Below are positions 24,787 to 36,308 of a DNA stretch of 64,000 nucleotides, in pieces. The notes below the pieces were generated by a model. The model did no database searches. It saw only the letters and a program-made list of their open reading frames with translations, and was not told the origin of the DNA. Numbering within the stretch: the stretch's first letter is position 1; each line of letters starts with the position of its first letter. Origin of the DNA: Ditylenchus dipsaci (lineage: Eukaryota > Nematoda > Chromadorea > Rhabditida > Anguinidae); contig SADC01000138.1 in the NCBI GenBank assembly GCA_004194705.1, positions 1 through 64,000 on the forward strand. Reading direction: 5' to 3'. Made by a program: the position numbers and the translations under genes.

Positions 24787-25208
24787 CAGTCGACGCTCCC
24801 AATAATATACACCCAAAAGTTCGTTCTCGCCTAGGGTCCGACACTTTTTTAGCCCCATTTTTTCAAATTTTTTCCATTTCTGTTTTTACAGTCTGGTCGC
24901 AAATATCGCAAGGATTCTGATTTTGCCGATCATTTTTGCAGAAAACAATGATTTTGACATTTAAAAAGCAAAAACTCCCATTAACATACACCTGTTTTGG
25001 ATTTCGGTGTATGTTAATGGTAGTTTTTTTTTAAATGTCAAAATCATCGTTTTCTGCAAAAATGATCGGCAAAATGGGAATCCTTGCAATATTTGCGACC
25101 AGACTGTCAAAACAGAAATGGAAAAAATTTGAAAAATGGGGCTAAAAAAAGTGTCGGACCTTAGGCGGGAACGAACTTTTGGGGTGTATGTTATTGGAGC
25201 GTCGACTG
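24787..25208. repeat. TA-flanked palindrome, CAGTCGACGC ends
   Basis: TA-CAGTCGACGCTCCCAATAA and TTATTGGAGCGTCGACTG-TA bound arms of about 200 bp that meet near 24990. The TA duplication and CAG start fit a Tc1/mariner-derived MITE. Confidence 0.85.
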
Positions 25209-25210
25209 TA

Positions 25211-25567
25211 CAGGGTATTTCAAATTTTTCTGACACTTTAAAACGTTCATAACTTTTTTTCAGGCCGAATTTTTATTTCTGTAATCACAGATCGCCTTAG
25301 CTTTTGATGACAATTTTTTGGTGTATAAAGTCAAAAACACGATTTTTGCTTGGTAAGCTCTGAGGATTGGGCTCTGGCTAATGGATGGTCTCTGGATGGA
25401 TAAGGCCAAAACCACAGGGGCCAAGCAAAAATCGTGTTTTTGACTTTATATACTAAAAAAGTTGTGATCAAAAGCTGAGCCGATCTGCGTTTACAGATAT
25501 AAAAAATTCGGTCTGTGAAAAAAGTTATGATCTTTTAAAAGTGTCAGAAAATTTTTGGAACACCCTG
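25211..25567. repeat. TA-flanked palindrome, CAGGGTRTTTC ends
   Basis: It starts CAGGGTATTTCAAATTTTT and ends GGAACACCCTG-TA. It shares its left TA with the preceding palindrome, so one landed at the edge of the other. The central arms contain AAAAACACGATTTTTGCTTGG and its complement. It is related to the element at 28484-28844. Confidence 0.85.
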
Positions 25568-25999
25568 TAAATTGCTCTGAAGTATTTTTGGTGAGCTTTA
25601 TTATTTGAACAGCGTAATAAATAAGATTCACATGTGAAGTTTTATATCAAAGATGGGTAAAGCTAAAAAATTGCAAAAGCATCAGCGAAAAAAATTCGCC
25701 TATTAAAATCTAAACGCCGGCTTTTAGAGTTTTCGGCGTTTAATAAACGCCTGCTAAACGTCGGCCTTTAACCGGCGTTACGCCTCAATGAAAACCAACG
25801 CCGCTGTTTAGCCGGCCGCCCGGCGTTAAAAAAATCCTGATTGCATGATAATCTATAAAATATTTAAAAATTTAGCTCGCATCCCTAAAGTGCAAGAGGT
25901 TTTCATAACCATCCCAAATTTTATCAATGCAACACTTTTTTATTTAAAATTCTAAAATTATAGTAAATATTGTCTTTTAGATGTAATCTCGAAACCTAA

Positions 26000-28900
26000 T
26001 TAATTGCTTTTGTAGTCTTCAAACACTTTTCTCAATTTCTTTAGTTCCACATCCATAGCTTCTGTCCAATTCTGCAATCAAATGATTAATAAAAAATTAA
26101 AATTAATTTAAAATACCCAGCAGTGGTGACTTGGATGATTTGTATCAAATGAAAATGGTTTGACCACTGTGCTAGGTCTAACATCAGTGCGCGACAGTTT
26201 GTCCCTAAACTCTGATTGCAGCTTTTCAAAGTCTGGAACGCTCTTGCTGTGTTCTTTGATCAGGGAGTGAGGTGGTTGGAAGCAGCGAGGTATGTGACGA
26301 ATGCGATTGCGAATGTGCCATCGGATAGAATGTTCCTAAAAGACCGAAATTTTAGATTATAGTTTATGTTAAAACGGTCACCGTTAATCCAGCGGGTTCA
26401 CATGCTTCGACCAACAGATCGATTGCCCGCTGGTGCCTTCTAAGTTTGCGTAAATCATCCATACTATTAGAAGGTCTAATAAAAGTTGACAAAGGAATAG
26501 GAGTGTGATGGAATTGTCTTTCTTTTTTTACTTCTTGTTTTGAACTCTCATCACTTTTGCTTTTGACTACTGTTGATCTACTACGCTTTAATTTCTTAAG
26601 ACTCCAAAGAATTAGAATAGGTTGAAAAAGGGCACATGTTTACTTCGCAGGGGGGGGGGGTCTTCGGATCCCTGCTTCAAAAGCACATTTTCACCAAAGT
26701 AACTGACTACTTAGATACCCACAAAAGACCAGTATAACGCATATTTTGACACAGACGTTTGATTTTGTCTTGATTTGCACTGTCCTAGTCTACGACTTAG
26801 GACTTGCATAAGCAAAAAAGTTGATAATAAATAAAACCCCCACCCTCGAAGTAAACAAGTGCCGAAAAAAGTAATATTATTTTTACCCCGATGTAGAAAC
26901 TAGATTCTGGTACATAAGTAGATAGTGGTACAGGATTAGCATGAAATCTAGATTAAAAATGGCTCTTTAAACTACAGATATCGATTTTACAAAAGGTCTT
27001 TTCGTGTGTGCTCTTGGCGCAAGATACGCACAGACTCAAACATGTTTATTGAACTACAGAATTAGCCCTAACAACATATTTGAGTTTCTTCTAAAGTAAA
27101 CTGGCTTATGCCAAAATCGACACGCGGGACCAGGTAAAGAAAGAGAAAGTCGACAATCAACAATAGTTGGGACGCTTTCGTACCTTCAATAGAGCCAAAA
27201 ATTTTAATTTATAAAAAGTTATCAAAAAACAGACCTCTCTCGATGACGTCTCCATTCTTCTTCTTCTTTGAGTCTCTTTTCTTCCAACACACTACACAAA
27301 AACCTTTCTGAGTAAGTGGATTTGTGAGGCTGATTAGATTCTCTAAAAATACACTAGCTTTAAACAGCTTATAATCCTTAAGACCCAGTAAAAACCTTAT
27401 AGTCATCTGAAAAGGCTCAGGCACAGTTCTTCTAGGAAACCATACACTAGCGTTGATTCGCCTACGTTTGGAGCCATATTCAGTTAGTCTTTGGCTTGCA
27501 GTTGTTAAAAAAGCAGGAGATGCAGATCGAACAGAGCTGACACTTGGAGATCTCCATATCGATGCTTTGTTTAAAGCACCTTTCTAACACATATTGATGG
27601 TGTTGAATTTGTAGAATAGGCTCGCCGAGATTTTGCAAAACTAGTAGATAAACAAAAGATGGAAATTTCGAAGTTTTCTTGTAGACAGTCCATCTAAAAA
27701 TAAAAACGTAGTTTTTCATAGCAATTTTCAACAAAATATATTTTTTGACAATGTCTACTTTAGGATTAGAGTGGGCGAGTCGAGTACTCGAAATCGAGTA
27801 ATTCGAGTATTATTCGATATTTTTCGAGTTTCGAGTATCGAATCGAGTCGAGTACTCGAAAATCTCGAGTACTCGCCCACCCTATTCATGATATCCTCTA
27901 CCGCATGGACAAAATTTAAGGTGGCGGATATATGTTTAATAAATGTCAAATCGATGGATCTATTAGATCCATATCGGAAAGTCGACTGTAATTTTAATTT
28001 TTCGTGGTTTCTGAAAACGAAAATCTTAGACATTGTAAATGGAAATTTCAAATAGCTTATTTACTAAAATATGACAGTGCTCCGAACTCAAATTTTTATT
28101 TTCGGCCAGTTTGAGTCCAGAAAATAAAGATTTTGACGTGAAATCTCACAAATTTCAAAGATTTGAGGTCCCAAATGAACTAAAAATCTTACAATAAAGA
28201 ACGTTTCGGAGACTTGCATAAGACCATCAGTTTTGCCGAAAAACTATATGTTAATAGTTTTTCTTCTTGGTCTACCTGTTGTTTTTTGGCTTGTGGGATA
28301 GCGTGCTTTAGGAAAAACTCAAAGGGGGGGTATTCTCTACTAGCGCCAAATATTTTTATAAGCTGACCTAGCATAAGTCGGCCTACTTCCCCACAAGCAC
28401 AATCCAAAAAAAATTAACAGAGTTCACCAAGACACAAAAAGTGTCAGCATGTTAAATAGGTCTAATATTTTGTAAGTATTGTACAGAGTGTTTCAAGAAA
28501 TTCGCCGGTTTTAAAAATGATCATAACTTTTTTCGTAGATCAAATTATGAAATTCTGTTTTCGCTTATCAATTTTTCTCGCCGACAATATTTTTTTAGTG
28601 TGTAATGTCGAAAATACGATTTTAGCTTGCTCCTCCTGTGGTTCGGGTCTTTCCCATCCAAGGGCCATCCACCAAAGAGGACCAAAACCACAGGGAGAAG
28701 CAAGCTGAAATCGTGTTTTTCATATTGTATACCAAAAAATACTTTCGGCGAGAAAAATCGATCAGAGTAAACAGAATTTGTAAAATCGATCGAGGAAAAA
28801 AATTATGGTCATTTTAGAATCGGAGAATTACTTGAAACACCCTTTACATTTTCTAATAAAACAGCATGCCTTATTTATTCCAACCCTTCTTTAAGAGCCG

Positions 28901-30163
28901 TTATTTTTTAGAGGGCCTTTACATTGGAGATGACTAGTATGTTTTAATCTATAACCCATTAAAAAAGACAATTTATACAGGTCATTTTTTCAGAGCTATT
29001 TTTTGCCTTCACTCCATTGATTAATTTTAATTCTGGTGCTTAACACTGGAATGCTTGATTGTCCTAAGAGTACACCTTGATACAGAATTTCACACTGAAC
29101 ACGATAGTGAAAAAAAATAAAAACAAGTCACCATTTCAGGATTTTTGCGTATGAAACTTCAAGAGGGCAGATCTGGTCAATTTTGATTATCGGATACAGT
29201 AATTCATAATTGAAAAAAAAGCGCAGATCACGGGCTTTTTGAGGAGATATCACAAAGGTATTTCTAAAAATTCAATGTAAAAATTTTACTTTAAAGAAAA
29301 AATTGTGTCATTTTTTGAAAGCGTTGTTGATACTTAAAAATGCACTAAAAAGTGTGATAACATCATTTATTTAGTTATCGCTGTATACCATTCGACAGAG
29401 CGATAAACACTGCGTCAGAAAAAGCTTTGGGATAGGGTAAAAAGACGCGTCGGGATTGTTCAGCAAGACTTTTAAGAAAACTTCAAAATCAATTTTGACG
29501 TGAAACTCATATTTTGCTGACGAAGCCTTAATTTTCTACACCGGATTTGAGTTCAGCATGGTCGATTTGCTTTTGAAACTGCCCTTAAATATAAGAACTT
29601 GATGTTAAATTTCAAATTCCGCTCAAGACAAAAACATTCAAATTCAATTTTTTTTGAAATTCAAATGATTATTGTCTTGAGTGGAATTTGAAATTTGATG
29701 GTAATTCAGACGGTGAAAAAGTCTGGAAATGAGCAAGAAAGAATCAGCGAGGAATTCAAACCAGGCAAAGAGGTTACTCAAACATCCGATTGTTAATTTT
29801 GACTTATTTTTCGACATCATCCAAGGGTCGTTTAATCAGAACATTTGGAGTTAGCTTACTTAGAACGACTGTCTCTTGTGTAGATGCCTCTCTGACTCCT
29901 GCCTTACTAGCAGTAGTGTATCTCTTGCATATTCCGCCCGACAACAAGCTTTTCTCAATCGAATTGTGCAGCAAGACACAGTCGATTCGCAGTAGCCGTA
30001 TTTTCTTCAATAAGTCATGCAAAGGGCTGTCTGCTCCTCTCACCTGCAACAAAGATTAATCATTTTTGGTTTGAAGGTTTAACTAACCCAGAATAAAAAA
30101 ACTAACCTGTTGAGCAGCAGATTTATCGGTTGCTTCTTCATCTGCTGGCTCCGATTGTGTCAT
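26000..30163 (-). CDS. FAM161-family protein
   Basis: Probable centrosome/ciliary-base protein of the FAM161 (UPF0564) family. Nine exons on the minus strand join in phase: 30163-30107, 30043-29860, 28367-28193, 27693-27654, 27583-27396, 27342-27235, 26601-26382, 26335-26117, 26071-26000; 420 aa. The recognisable part is the C-terminal two thirds. TVPEPFQMTIRE (residues 205-216) is followed by a charged helix (EEKRLKEEEEWRRHRERS). Next comes HTPIPLSTFIRP with an Arg/Lys-rich helix ending DLLVEACEPAGL, then FEKLQSEFRDKL and VVKPFSFD. This order of PxPF motifs and charged helices is typical of FAM161A/B. The N-terminal 150 residues match nothing I know, so exons 1-4 rest on splice phase alone. 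The introns contain a piggyBac-like remnant, a TA palindrome and a 118-bp word element. Confidence 0.75.
27767..27884. mobile_element. 118-bp element, TAGAGTGGG ends, CGAGTACTCG words
   Basis: The ends TAGAGTGGGCGAG and CTCGCCCACCCTA match the TAGGGTGGG family at 16049-17715, but the interior is entirely built of GAGTACTCG/GAATCGAGT words. Flanking octamers TTTAGGAT and TTCATGAT agree at 6 of 8 positions. It lies in an intron of the FAM161-family gene. Confidence 0.7.
28484..28844. repeat. TA-flanked palindrome, CAGAGTGTTTCAA ends
   Basis: TA-CAGAGTGTTTCAAGAAATTC at the left pairs with a right end GAATTACTTGAAACACCC before TTTA. Arms meet near 28665 around GGGTCTTTCCCATCC. It lies in intron 2 of the FAM161-family gene. 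Confidence 0.8.
29040..29400. repeat. piggyBac-like MITE fragment
   Basis: It starts TTAACACTGGAATGC. It shares CTGAACACGATAGTGAAAAA, GCGCAGATCACGGGC and TGTCATTTTTTGAAAGCG with copies at 37680-38062 (inverted) and 57516-57890. The right end is not defined. Confidence 0.6.
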
Positions 30164-30938
30164 CACAGAATAATATTATGAGCCATTACAGCATTTTTAG
30201 GCTTCTCTTTAGACTCGGTTGAATTAGAGGACAATTTATTTTTTCTTTTTTCTCTTAAATTTTTTCAACTACATTTTAAGGCTGCTGCAAGTGTTGCTAT
30301 GACAATGTTTTTATTCACTCTTTTCTGCCGACTTCCTTTGGGATAATGGGCTGGAAAAGAAGCATTTAGATTTGGCTTTTGTTGTTGGGGTCTAATAATA
30401 ATGCATAACCCAGAAGTAGTATGCAAATAATGTATCAAATGCGCAGGATATTACAGCAACAGCAGCACAGCAATCTCAGCTAAAAGATCGAACTTTCCGA
30501 TCACCATGCAAGAATAATTTCGATGTTGTAGAACAACACTCCTTTGAAAGGACATGCCCCTGCGTTTTGAAACGTTAAGGCTAGAAATAGCAAAAAAAAT
30601 TTTGAGTTGTGCCATTTTTCACTCGTTTTGCATCCAATCTCATATTGATGACCTTATACTACTTTTAAAAATTAGACAGAAAACGTTAATATCGAAATAT
30701 CGACGAGAACGCATAGAAAAAGTTTTCGAGAAAGAAAAAAATGTTAATCCCTTTTTTTCTCCGTGCAACGCACAGGCCACAGTGTGTCTAAACCGAAAAA
30801 GTGCAAACTCTTGATTTTCTTTCGAGACAAAAAATATTTATTTTGTTTTTCGCAATTTCTTTTTACTACTCCATGAAAAAGTTGACTAACTCTTGGTCAA
30901 TTTTTCACTTTTTTCCATGAATTTTTTCGATGTATGTA

Positions 30939-31337
30939 CAGGGTGTCGCAAAATACGCGTGCATTTTTGAAAATTTTTGCGAGGTAGCTCCTTGCCCGGT
31001 CGATTTCCGTCTTTCGGGAACCATACCCGCGGAAATCTCCACATTTATAGGGTTTAGGAGCATAAACACAATATAATTGCAGATTAACACACAACAAAAT
31101 TTATTGACATGAAATTACAGCATTTTCAACACAAAATCACTCAAAATGTTTTCCTTCTGCAGTGATGCAGGTTTTCAGAATTCATTCTGAAAAACAGACA
31201 AATAAGTTGGTTATAAGCAACCGCTTTTTGAAGAAACACACAAAAAATGTAAGAAATAAACAATATTTGATAAAAAAAATTCAAAGAAATTTCAAACAAC
31301 TTTTAAAAAAGTGCACGCGTAATTTTGCGACACCCTG
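30939..31337. repeat. TA-flanked MITE, CAGGGTGTCGCAAAA ends
   Basis: TA-CAGGGTGTCGCAAAATACGC and ACGCGTAATTTTGCGACACC (ending CCTG-TA) bound a 399-bp element with short inverted ends and a non-palindromic middle. The family is probably Tc1/mariner-related. Confidence 0.85.
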
Positions 31338-31349
31338 TATATGTAAAAC

Positions 31350-32170
31350 TTTATAGTATTTGAAAAATTAGATCTTTCACTATTGGTTTGAAAAGAATTG
31401 CACAATTTCATTGGAAAAACAAAAACTTTGATCGAAAAAAATTTAAGTTCACTTGTCAACTTCAAATGTCTTTAGAAACCACTTCCTCGTAGTTTCTCTG
31501 GTTTTAGATTCGGCACCTATTTTCAAGTTGTTCTAATGGTTTGATTTAAAAAGATTGGTTGACTTTGCCATACACCCTAATCAGAGAAGATCAGGTGCCA
31601 TGAACGATTCCCTATTAAATCAACACTTACTGTAATATGATCTAAAATTAAAAATCAAATAAATTTATAATAAATTTTGTGACCTAGCTGTTACTGGTAT
31701 CTTTTCAATGGATGGAAAAAGACTTACTGAACTAAATTTACTATTTATTTACTCAATGATTTCCTTGCCAAAAGTGACAAAGTTTGCCAATACTTGAATG
31801 CTTTGAAAGTTGACGACCGAAAAATTAAACCAAGGATCTTGCGAAGAGTATCATGCAATCCATGGTCAAAAGTCAATGGTCGAAAATGAAATTAGATTTG
31901 GGTGAAATGAAATTGGAAAAAAAAAGTTACCTACACGCTGTCACTTGCAGCGAGGTGGATTATTTTGGGGGTCACCTTTTCTTTGCAGCTGATTCACATT
32001 TTTTGGAAGCTGATTTTCGTCCTTCAGCAGCTGCTTCATTATTTTTTTGAATCAGCTACAAAAGCGGGAAAATAAGCTGCAAAAAGACAAAAATTATCTG
32101 TATACAAAAGGTTTGCCCGGTTATTTTAGTGAAATTCATATGCCCGTGTGGGACACCCTAAGCTTCAAAG
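31350..32170. other. AT-rich spacer, nothing recognised
   Basis: Short open frames only; no inverted repeats or splice-supported exons were seen up to the MULE boundary. Confidence 0.4.
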
Positions 32171-32772
32171 CTCAAAACTGGGCGACGGTGAATTCATCTA
32201 CACCGAATTCATCTACACCTAATTCATCTACAAACGAATTCATCTACATCGAATTCATCTACATCGAATTCATCTACATTTTGGCATTCTGTTTGCGACA
32301 CTGCATATTAAATTTTTCTTTTCTTACGAAAATTCTAGTCACGGCTTTGACTCTCAAAGGGTCTTTAGCGGTCAGATTATACTTTGTAGGATGTACTGGA
32401 AGTAAACCTTATTCATTACTTTTCAGAGTAGATGCATGTTTCGTTTTATCAAGAAGGTTCTTAAGAATCACAGTTAAAATGATCAACAAAAACAAGTATA
32501 GCTACGCGAGTGACGATAAATTTTCACACAGCACCAAATCTATTGGAAAAGCAACTTCGCCTTTTTTTCAAGCAAAATGTAATCTGATCTATGGGCAAGC
32601 AAAGTCCCCAACACATCAAAAATGCCCATTACACCAGATTTTAAAATCTTAAACTTAGCTGAACGAGTTGACATACAAGGACATAACACGTACATACCGA
32701 TTTATTACTATACAAAATGGCTACACATTAACCTACACCCCAAAACTTTGTCCGCGCCTCTAATAAACCTAG

Positions 32773-33698
32773 TCAAACTATCCGTTTTATTTCATCAGAA
32801 GGCTCCTGTGTAAAATAACAATCAACAAAATAAGAGATAAATGTGAACAAAAAGATAGCATCACGTAAAAGACAATTTCCAGCTAATATTTCTTCAGTGA
32901 TTATTTTGCGGAAAGCATCCATTTCTTTAGCTTCGAATTCCATCGAACCATTTCGAGATGCCCGCTCTGCAAAGACACGTAAATACGCCGCAGTCGTCAG
33001 TGTTGAGCTGTCGTGGTAAGTCCTGAAAATCAAATTTCATTAAAATAAAATAATCAAGTTTGGATTATTTACTTTCATGCAAAGACCCGACCAAGTCAAA
33101 CTTTCCAGACCTGAGATACCAGTTCGTTCAGGAAACTTCTTTAGAAACTCCCTAAAACAATTTCGGGGTGAAAACATTTGAAAAGTTTCCAGTTTCTTGC
33201 TTTAGCAAATTGAGGTGTTTAGTGCCATCGACACGTAAGGAATCGTAGTACAGGATCTTTTGTTTAATCATATCAACGACCTAATTTTTGGAAATGTAGG
33301 ATTATCAACTTGAAAAAAAGTATACCACAAGAGACCAGTGATCAATTGTGTGAATCGGCACCAAAAGAATATCGTAGCGGAATAAGTGTACGGTTCGCCA
33401 AACACTTTGGTCAAGCATCACCATCGACCCCTTTTCCACAAGCTGCGTGTAAAAAAGCGAATCGAAAGCGTAGGCCTCAAAACGAAAAATAGAACATGTA
33501 AAGATCACAGTGAAATTCACCTTGGCAGCTCCGAGTTCTCATTACTTCGCTCCATGATGAGCTTCAAATAGTAGTCGATGATTTTATCGTTCAGCCACTC
33601 TTTTGGTTGAAGTCGCTTAATGTTCCGCTGTCCTATAGTCATTTGGAATCTGCTTGCACCAATCTCATCAAAAGGAGCATCAAAAGAAACATTTTCAT
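32773..33698 (-). pseudogene. ULP1/SENP-like cysteine protease (C48) carried by the MULE
   Basis: SUMO-protease-type domain in several minus-strand exon blocks. RLQPKEWLNDKIIDYYLKL lies in 33698-33521. AYAFDSLFYTQLVEKG and DILLVPIHTIDHWSLVV follow in about 33480-33326, then KQKILYYDSLRVDGTKHL (33281-33200). Next are EFLKKFPERTGISGLE (33155-33075) and LPRQLNTDDCGVFTC followed by EMDAFRKIITEEIL (33011-32880). The catalytic His (DHW), Asp (YYD), oxyanion Gln (RQLN) and Cys (DCG) are all present. Two blocks do not join in frame: the first intron phase fails near 33520, and one extra base in a T run near 32978 separates CGVFTC from the final helix. This copy is therefore broken or mis-sequenced. 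C48 proteases travel with MULEs in plants, which supports it being element cargo. Confidence 0.75.
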
Positions 33699-33937
33699 CT
33701 AAAGATCAAGCAGAATTATAAGATCTTCAAAAATAAGCTTGCCATTCAGAGATATAACGTCCAGCAGATCGAAGGATTTCTTGGACTTTTTCGCCTCGTT
33801 TTTTTCCACGACAATCAAGGTCGCATTCGTCGGCAAGCACTAAAACTAGACTAAAGCTATAAATGAGTCTAAAAAAATACCTTGCAATAAATTTGAAGAG
33901 TTAATGGTTACACTTCCTAGATTAATTGCAATCGCTT

Positions 33938-34267
33938 TCAAAAGTCCACCTTTGTTGGAAACTCATGGTAGCGGCCAACAACCTTTTTGATCCGCTCATT
34001 TGCATGTCGATAAGCAATACCTCTTCTTGGTGTGTTCTCGCCTGCATAATATGCCGCTACTCGCTGCTGAGACAAAGCAAATTCCTTTCGGAGCCCTTCA
34101 ATAAGCTTCCATATTGTCGGATGAGATGCTGCCATAGTCCGGATCATTTGACCATTGAAAGACTCGATTCCATTACTTGTTGTTGGCTCTCCTGTCTCGA
34201 TTAGCACTCGAATATTCCATGCTTTTGTATCAGGGTTTTTATAACCCAAGATTAGAAAGATAAACAA
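33938..34267 (-). pseudogene. MULE transposase C-terminal fragment
   Basis: The frame contains TGEPTTSNGIESFNGQMIRT, ASHPTIWKLIEGLRKE and a tail with ERIKKVVGRYHEFP. This is the layout that follows the last catalytic region in MULE transposases (T-x-N-x-x-E-x-x-N, then HPxIWxxIExL). The DDE core and zinc-finger parts upstream are absent, since only about 350 bp of element sequence remains before the terminal repeat. It lies just upstream of the ULP1 blocks on the same strand. Confidence 0.7.
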
Positions 34268-34619
34268 CGTATATGGTAAGTAAACCGTAGGGTGGGTAAG
34301 TTAACCACTTATAGAATCTATAGGCCATCCGAAGTGGAAATAACCACCTAAAGACAAGGCAAATCACCTAAGGTGTATTTGGGCACCTTTTCTGTTGTAA
34401 TCAAAATGATGAGTAATGGAGGTAGATACCTCTTAAGAGTAGGTCCTTTTTCAGGTATTAAGAATCCTAGCTGTTAAATAAGTGAACTCATTTCAATACA
34501 AAATGTAGGGGAATTTATCTGTGGGGGAATTTACCATGTAGGGGAATTTACTGTAGGGCAATTCACCTAATGCCCTTAGAAACTCTTATGAAAGGTTACA
34601 AACAGAATGCCAAAATGTA

Positions 34620-36308
34620 CAGTAGCGGCCAAAAAAATGCACCAAGGGTGTAATTTTTAAAAATTGTATGTCTTGCAGTGATTTTTTTCACATTATCAAA
34701 AACGAGTAAAGCCATTTTGTAGCATTTTTAATGCTCTTTCAAATGCGCTAGAGATTCCTGCGCAAATATAATTCGATAAACTCTAAAAAGTCGTTTTTAT
34801 GCCATGACTTCGATTTTCAGCGGCCAAAAAAATGCCCCAAATATTTTATTAAATAACTAGTACTTTGTACTGTAACCTTTTGCATCAATAACAGCTTGAC
34901 AACGTTTAGGCATAGAATCAACAAGTTTTATAATTCTTTCCAAAGGGATTTTCTGCCATTCTTCCTTGATTGCTTCCATCAGCTTGTCCAATTTCTTGTA
35001 AGTTTTTTTGCGCAACCGACGGTCCAATTCATCTTATAGATGTTCGATCGGGTTGAGGTCCGGAGACTGAGACGGCCATTGCAAAACGGTAACATCATTA
35101 TCCTTGAACCATCCAGCCACTATTTGCTTCGGCGCCCTGGCCTGCTTCACTTTCTTTCCTTTTTCACCGCCCTGGCCTTCCTCATTTCATTTCCCATAAG
35201 CAGCACTGAAGCATGTTTCGGATCATTATCTTGCTGAAAGGTCCATCCTGGCGCCATTTTCTCCTTTGCATGAGGCAACATGTGTTCTTCGAAGATTGCT
35301 CTGTAATCGACTGCTTTCATTATGCCTTCCTCACGAATTACCGGACCGATGCAATCACGAGAAAAACAACCTGAATATTTGAAATATTTGGGCTGCATGA
35401 AAATACCGATTTACCCCAAACCATTAATGAACCACCTCCATGTTTGACTGTCGGAACTTGGTAACGGACGTCATGACGCTTGCCAACTGCTCTTCGAACA
35501 TATTTCACGCCATCAGAAGAGAAGAGATTGAATTTACTTTCATCACTCCAGAGAACCTTTGCCCATTCTTCCTTTGTCCAGTGTAGATGATCCTTTGCAA
35601 ACGCCGCCCTGGCCTTCCGATTAGCTTCAGAGATGAGCGGCTTCCTTGATGGACGTCTTCCGAACAAGCCAGCTTCATTCAATCGACGACGAGCAGTTCT
35701 TTTGCTGATATCTAACCCAATTTCTTCATTGACCTCCCTCATAACATCCACAGCAGTCTTCTTCGGATCCTTCTTTGCCTTCTTTACCATAGCCCGGTCT
35801 TGTCTTTCAGATGTTTTTCGAGGTCGACCACTGCCAGAGATTCTTTTCACGCCTTGCCTGCTTTGCTTTTACCATAGATTCGCGAAATTGTTCCATGATC
35901 AACGCCAAATTGTGAAGCAACCATACGATCACTGTCTCCTCGCTTCTTCGCTTGTATAATCGCTTTCTTCGCATCAAGAGATAACTGTTTCTTTGCCATA
36001 TCTATAATTTAACCAATAAATATAATATTTCCACAAAATAGAAACGAAGTAAAGAAAAACAAGGAAGAAAACAGATATAATGTCATTTGGTGCATTTTTT
36101 TGGCCGCTGAAAATCGAAGTCATGGCATAAAAACGACTTTTTAGAGTTTATCGAATTATATTTGCGCAGGAATCTCTAGCGCATTTGAAAGAGCATTAAA
36201 AATGCTACAAAATGGCTCTACTCGTTTTTTGATAATGTGAAAAAAATCACTGCAAGACATACAATTTTTAAAAATTACACCCTTGGTGCATTTTTTTGGC
36301 CGCTACTG
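34620..36308 (-). mobile_element. Tc1/mariner element with IR/DR terminal repeats
   Basis: TA-CAGTAGCGGCCAAAAAAATG at the left and its complement ending CGGCCGCTACTG-TA at the right bound 1689 bp. The terminal inverted repeats are about 225 bp. Each contains a second internal copy of CGGCCAAAAAAATGC near its inner edge, the IR/DR layout with two transposase-binding sites. The target was a TA in the MULE terminal repeat, and that sequence resumes exactly after the duplicated TA. Confidence 0.92.
34857..35999 (-). pseudogene. Tc1/mariner transposase, disrupted
   Basis: N-terminal helix-turn-helix (AKKQLSLDAKKAIIQAKKRG, MVASQFGVDHGTISRI), a GRPRKTS hook-like motif, then the DDE core: VLWSDESKF (first D), QQDNDPKHAS (second D) and SPDLNPIEHL (third acid). 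A 44-nt intron (35414-35371, GTAAAT to TTCAG) interrupts the core. A second possible 65-nt intron starts right after PKHAS. The frame breaks by one base near 35852, and a TAA follows IEHL where the family normally has Trp-Asp-Glu. The copy is likely inactive. Confidence 0.85.

Larger units (their letters stand above)
24630..25839. mobile_element. hAT-like element, CAGGATT ends, ACGCCGGCG words
   Basis: The ends CAGGATTGTTCTAACGCC and GGCGTTAAAAAAATCCTG are flanked by an 8-bp near-duplication ATTGTATG/ATTGCATG (24622-24629, 25840-25847). GC-rich words (ACGCCGGCG, GCCGGCGTTT, GGCGTTACGCC) fill the first 140 bp and last 130 bp in an AT-rich setting. The interior is two TA-flanked palindromes inserted back to back. 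No transposase is present. Confidence 0.75.

Noticed and set aside
27480..27734. 84-codon minus-strand frame ending in a Cys-rich stretch
   Set aside because: Its first part is used by the FAM161-family exon 27693-27654, but the Cys-rich tail is a shadow of the next exon, which is read in another frame.
32047..32652. 201-codon open frame with Glu-Phe-Ile-Tyr-Ile repeats
   Set aside because: It reads through the MULE terminal repeat; the repeats are translated GAATTCATCTACA words.
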